This document shows positions 21,618 to 21,623 of a stretch of DNA of 21,623 nt, piece by piece. The first letter of the stretch is position 1. Every line of letters starts with the position of its first letter. Origin of the DNA: Acidobacteriota bacterium (GTDB lineage Bacteria > Acidobacteriota > Vicinamibacteria > Marinacidobacterales > SMYC01). Made by a program: the position numbers and the translations under genes. Where the stretch lies: assembly GCA_029263435.1 (NCBI GenBank), contig JAJCXL010000233.1, forward strand, positions 1 to 21,623, written 5' to 3'. The notes below the pieces were generated by a model. It did not search any database. It saw nothing but the letters and a program-made list of their open reading frames with translations, and was not told the origin of the DNA.

Positions 21618-21623
21618 GCCACT

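Overview
This window reads as chromosomal DNA of a high-GC, Gram-negative, didermic bacterium. LpxA implies lipid A. A Hanks-type kinase, long TPR proteins, a bactofilin, a cobalamin radical SAM enzyme and an ActC-type subunit of alternative complex III together fit Myxococcota or a related former 'deltaproteobacterial' lineage. That placement is inferred from gene content; no rRNA or other marker gene is present. I see no tRNA, CRISPR array, insertion sequence or phage gene. Genes are densely packed, and no gene-free stretch exceeds 300 bases; the two longest gaps are 4644-4902 and 9493-9744.

Layout. At 1-153 is the 3' end of a RimK-associated retropepsin-like 'zinc protease'. It converges on queF (191-610, minus; queuosine pathway). 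A B12-binding radical SAM protein (754-2268, plus) overlaps tail-to-tail with a BASS-family transporter (2213-3202, minus). That transporter lies downstream of a lysine-2,3-aminomutase-family enzyme (3261-4643, minus). A plus-strand run follows: amidase, fabI and a B3/B4 tRNA-editing-like protein (4903-8067). An M20 dipeptidase (8098-9492, minus) converges on it. A second plus-strand run (9745-13948) holds a Ser/Thr kinase, a lone HlyD-type adaptor, a LeuA-like DRE-TIM enzyme and lpxA.

The third section is the least ordinary. A large membrane-anchored TPR protein (13974-16403, minus) is divergent from a protein built like the replicative helicase DnaB (16585-18000, plus). This protein has a DnaB N-terminal domain, a long linker and a RecA-like domain, but its Walker A GKT is replaced and other catalytic motifs are lost. 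Converging on it is a minus-strand pair: a bactofilin, and a protein with a histone-H1-like lysine tail followed by a duplicated unknown domain.

The right edge (19224-21617, minus) carries an electron-transfer cluster: an ActC/NrfD quinol-interacting membrane subunit, a mono-haem cytochrome c and a TlpA-like thioredoxin lipoprotein. It is probably the downstream part of a larger respiratory operon that continues beyond the window.

The two strongest leads are the ATPase-dead DnaB homologue and the aminomutase. In the aminomutase the residues that hold the lysine side chain in true LAM are replaced in a way that resembles glutamate 2,3-aminomutase.
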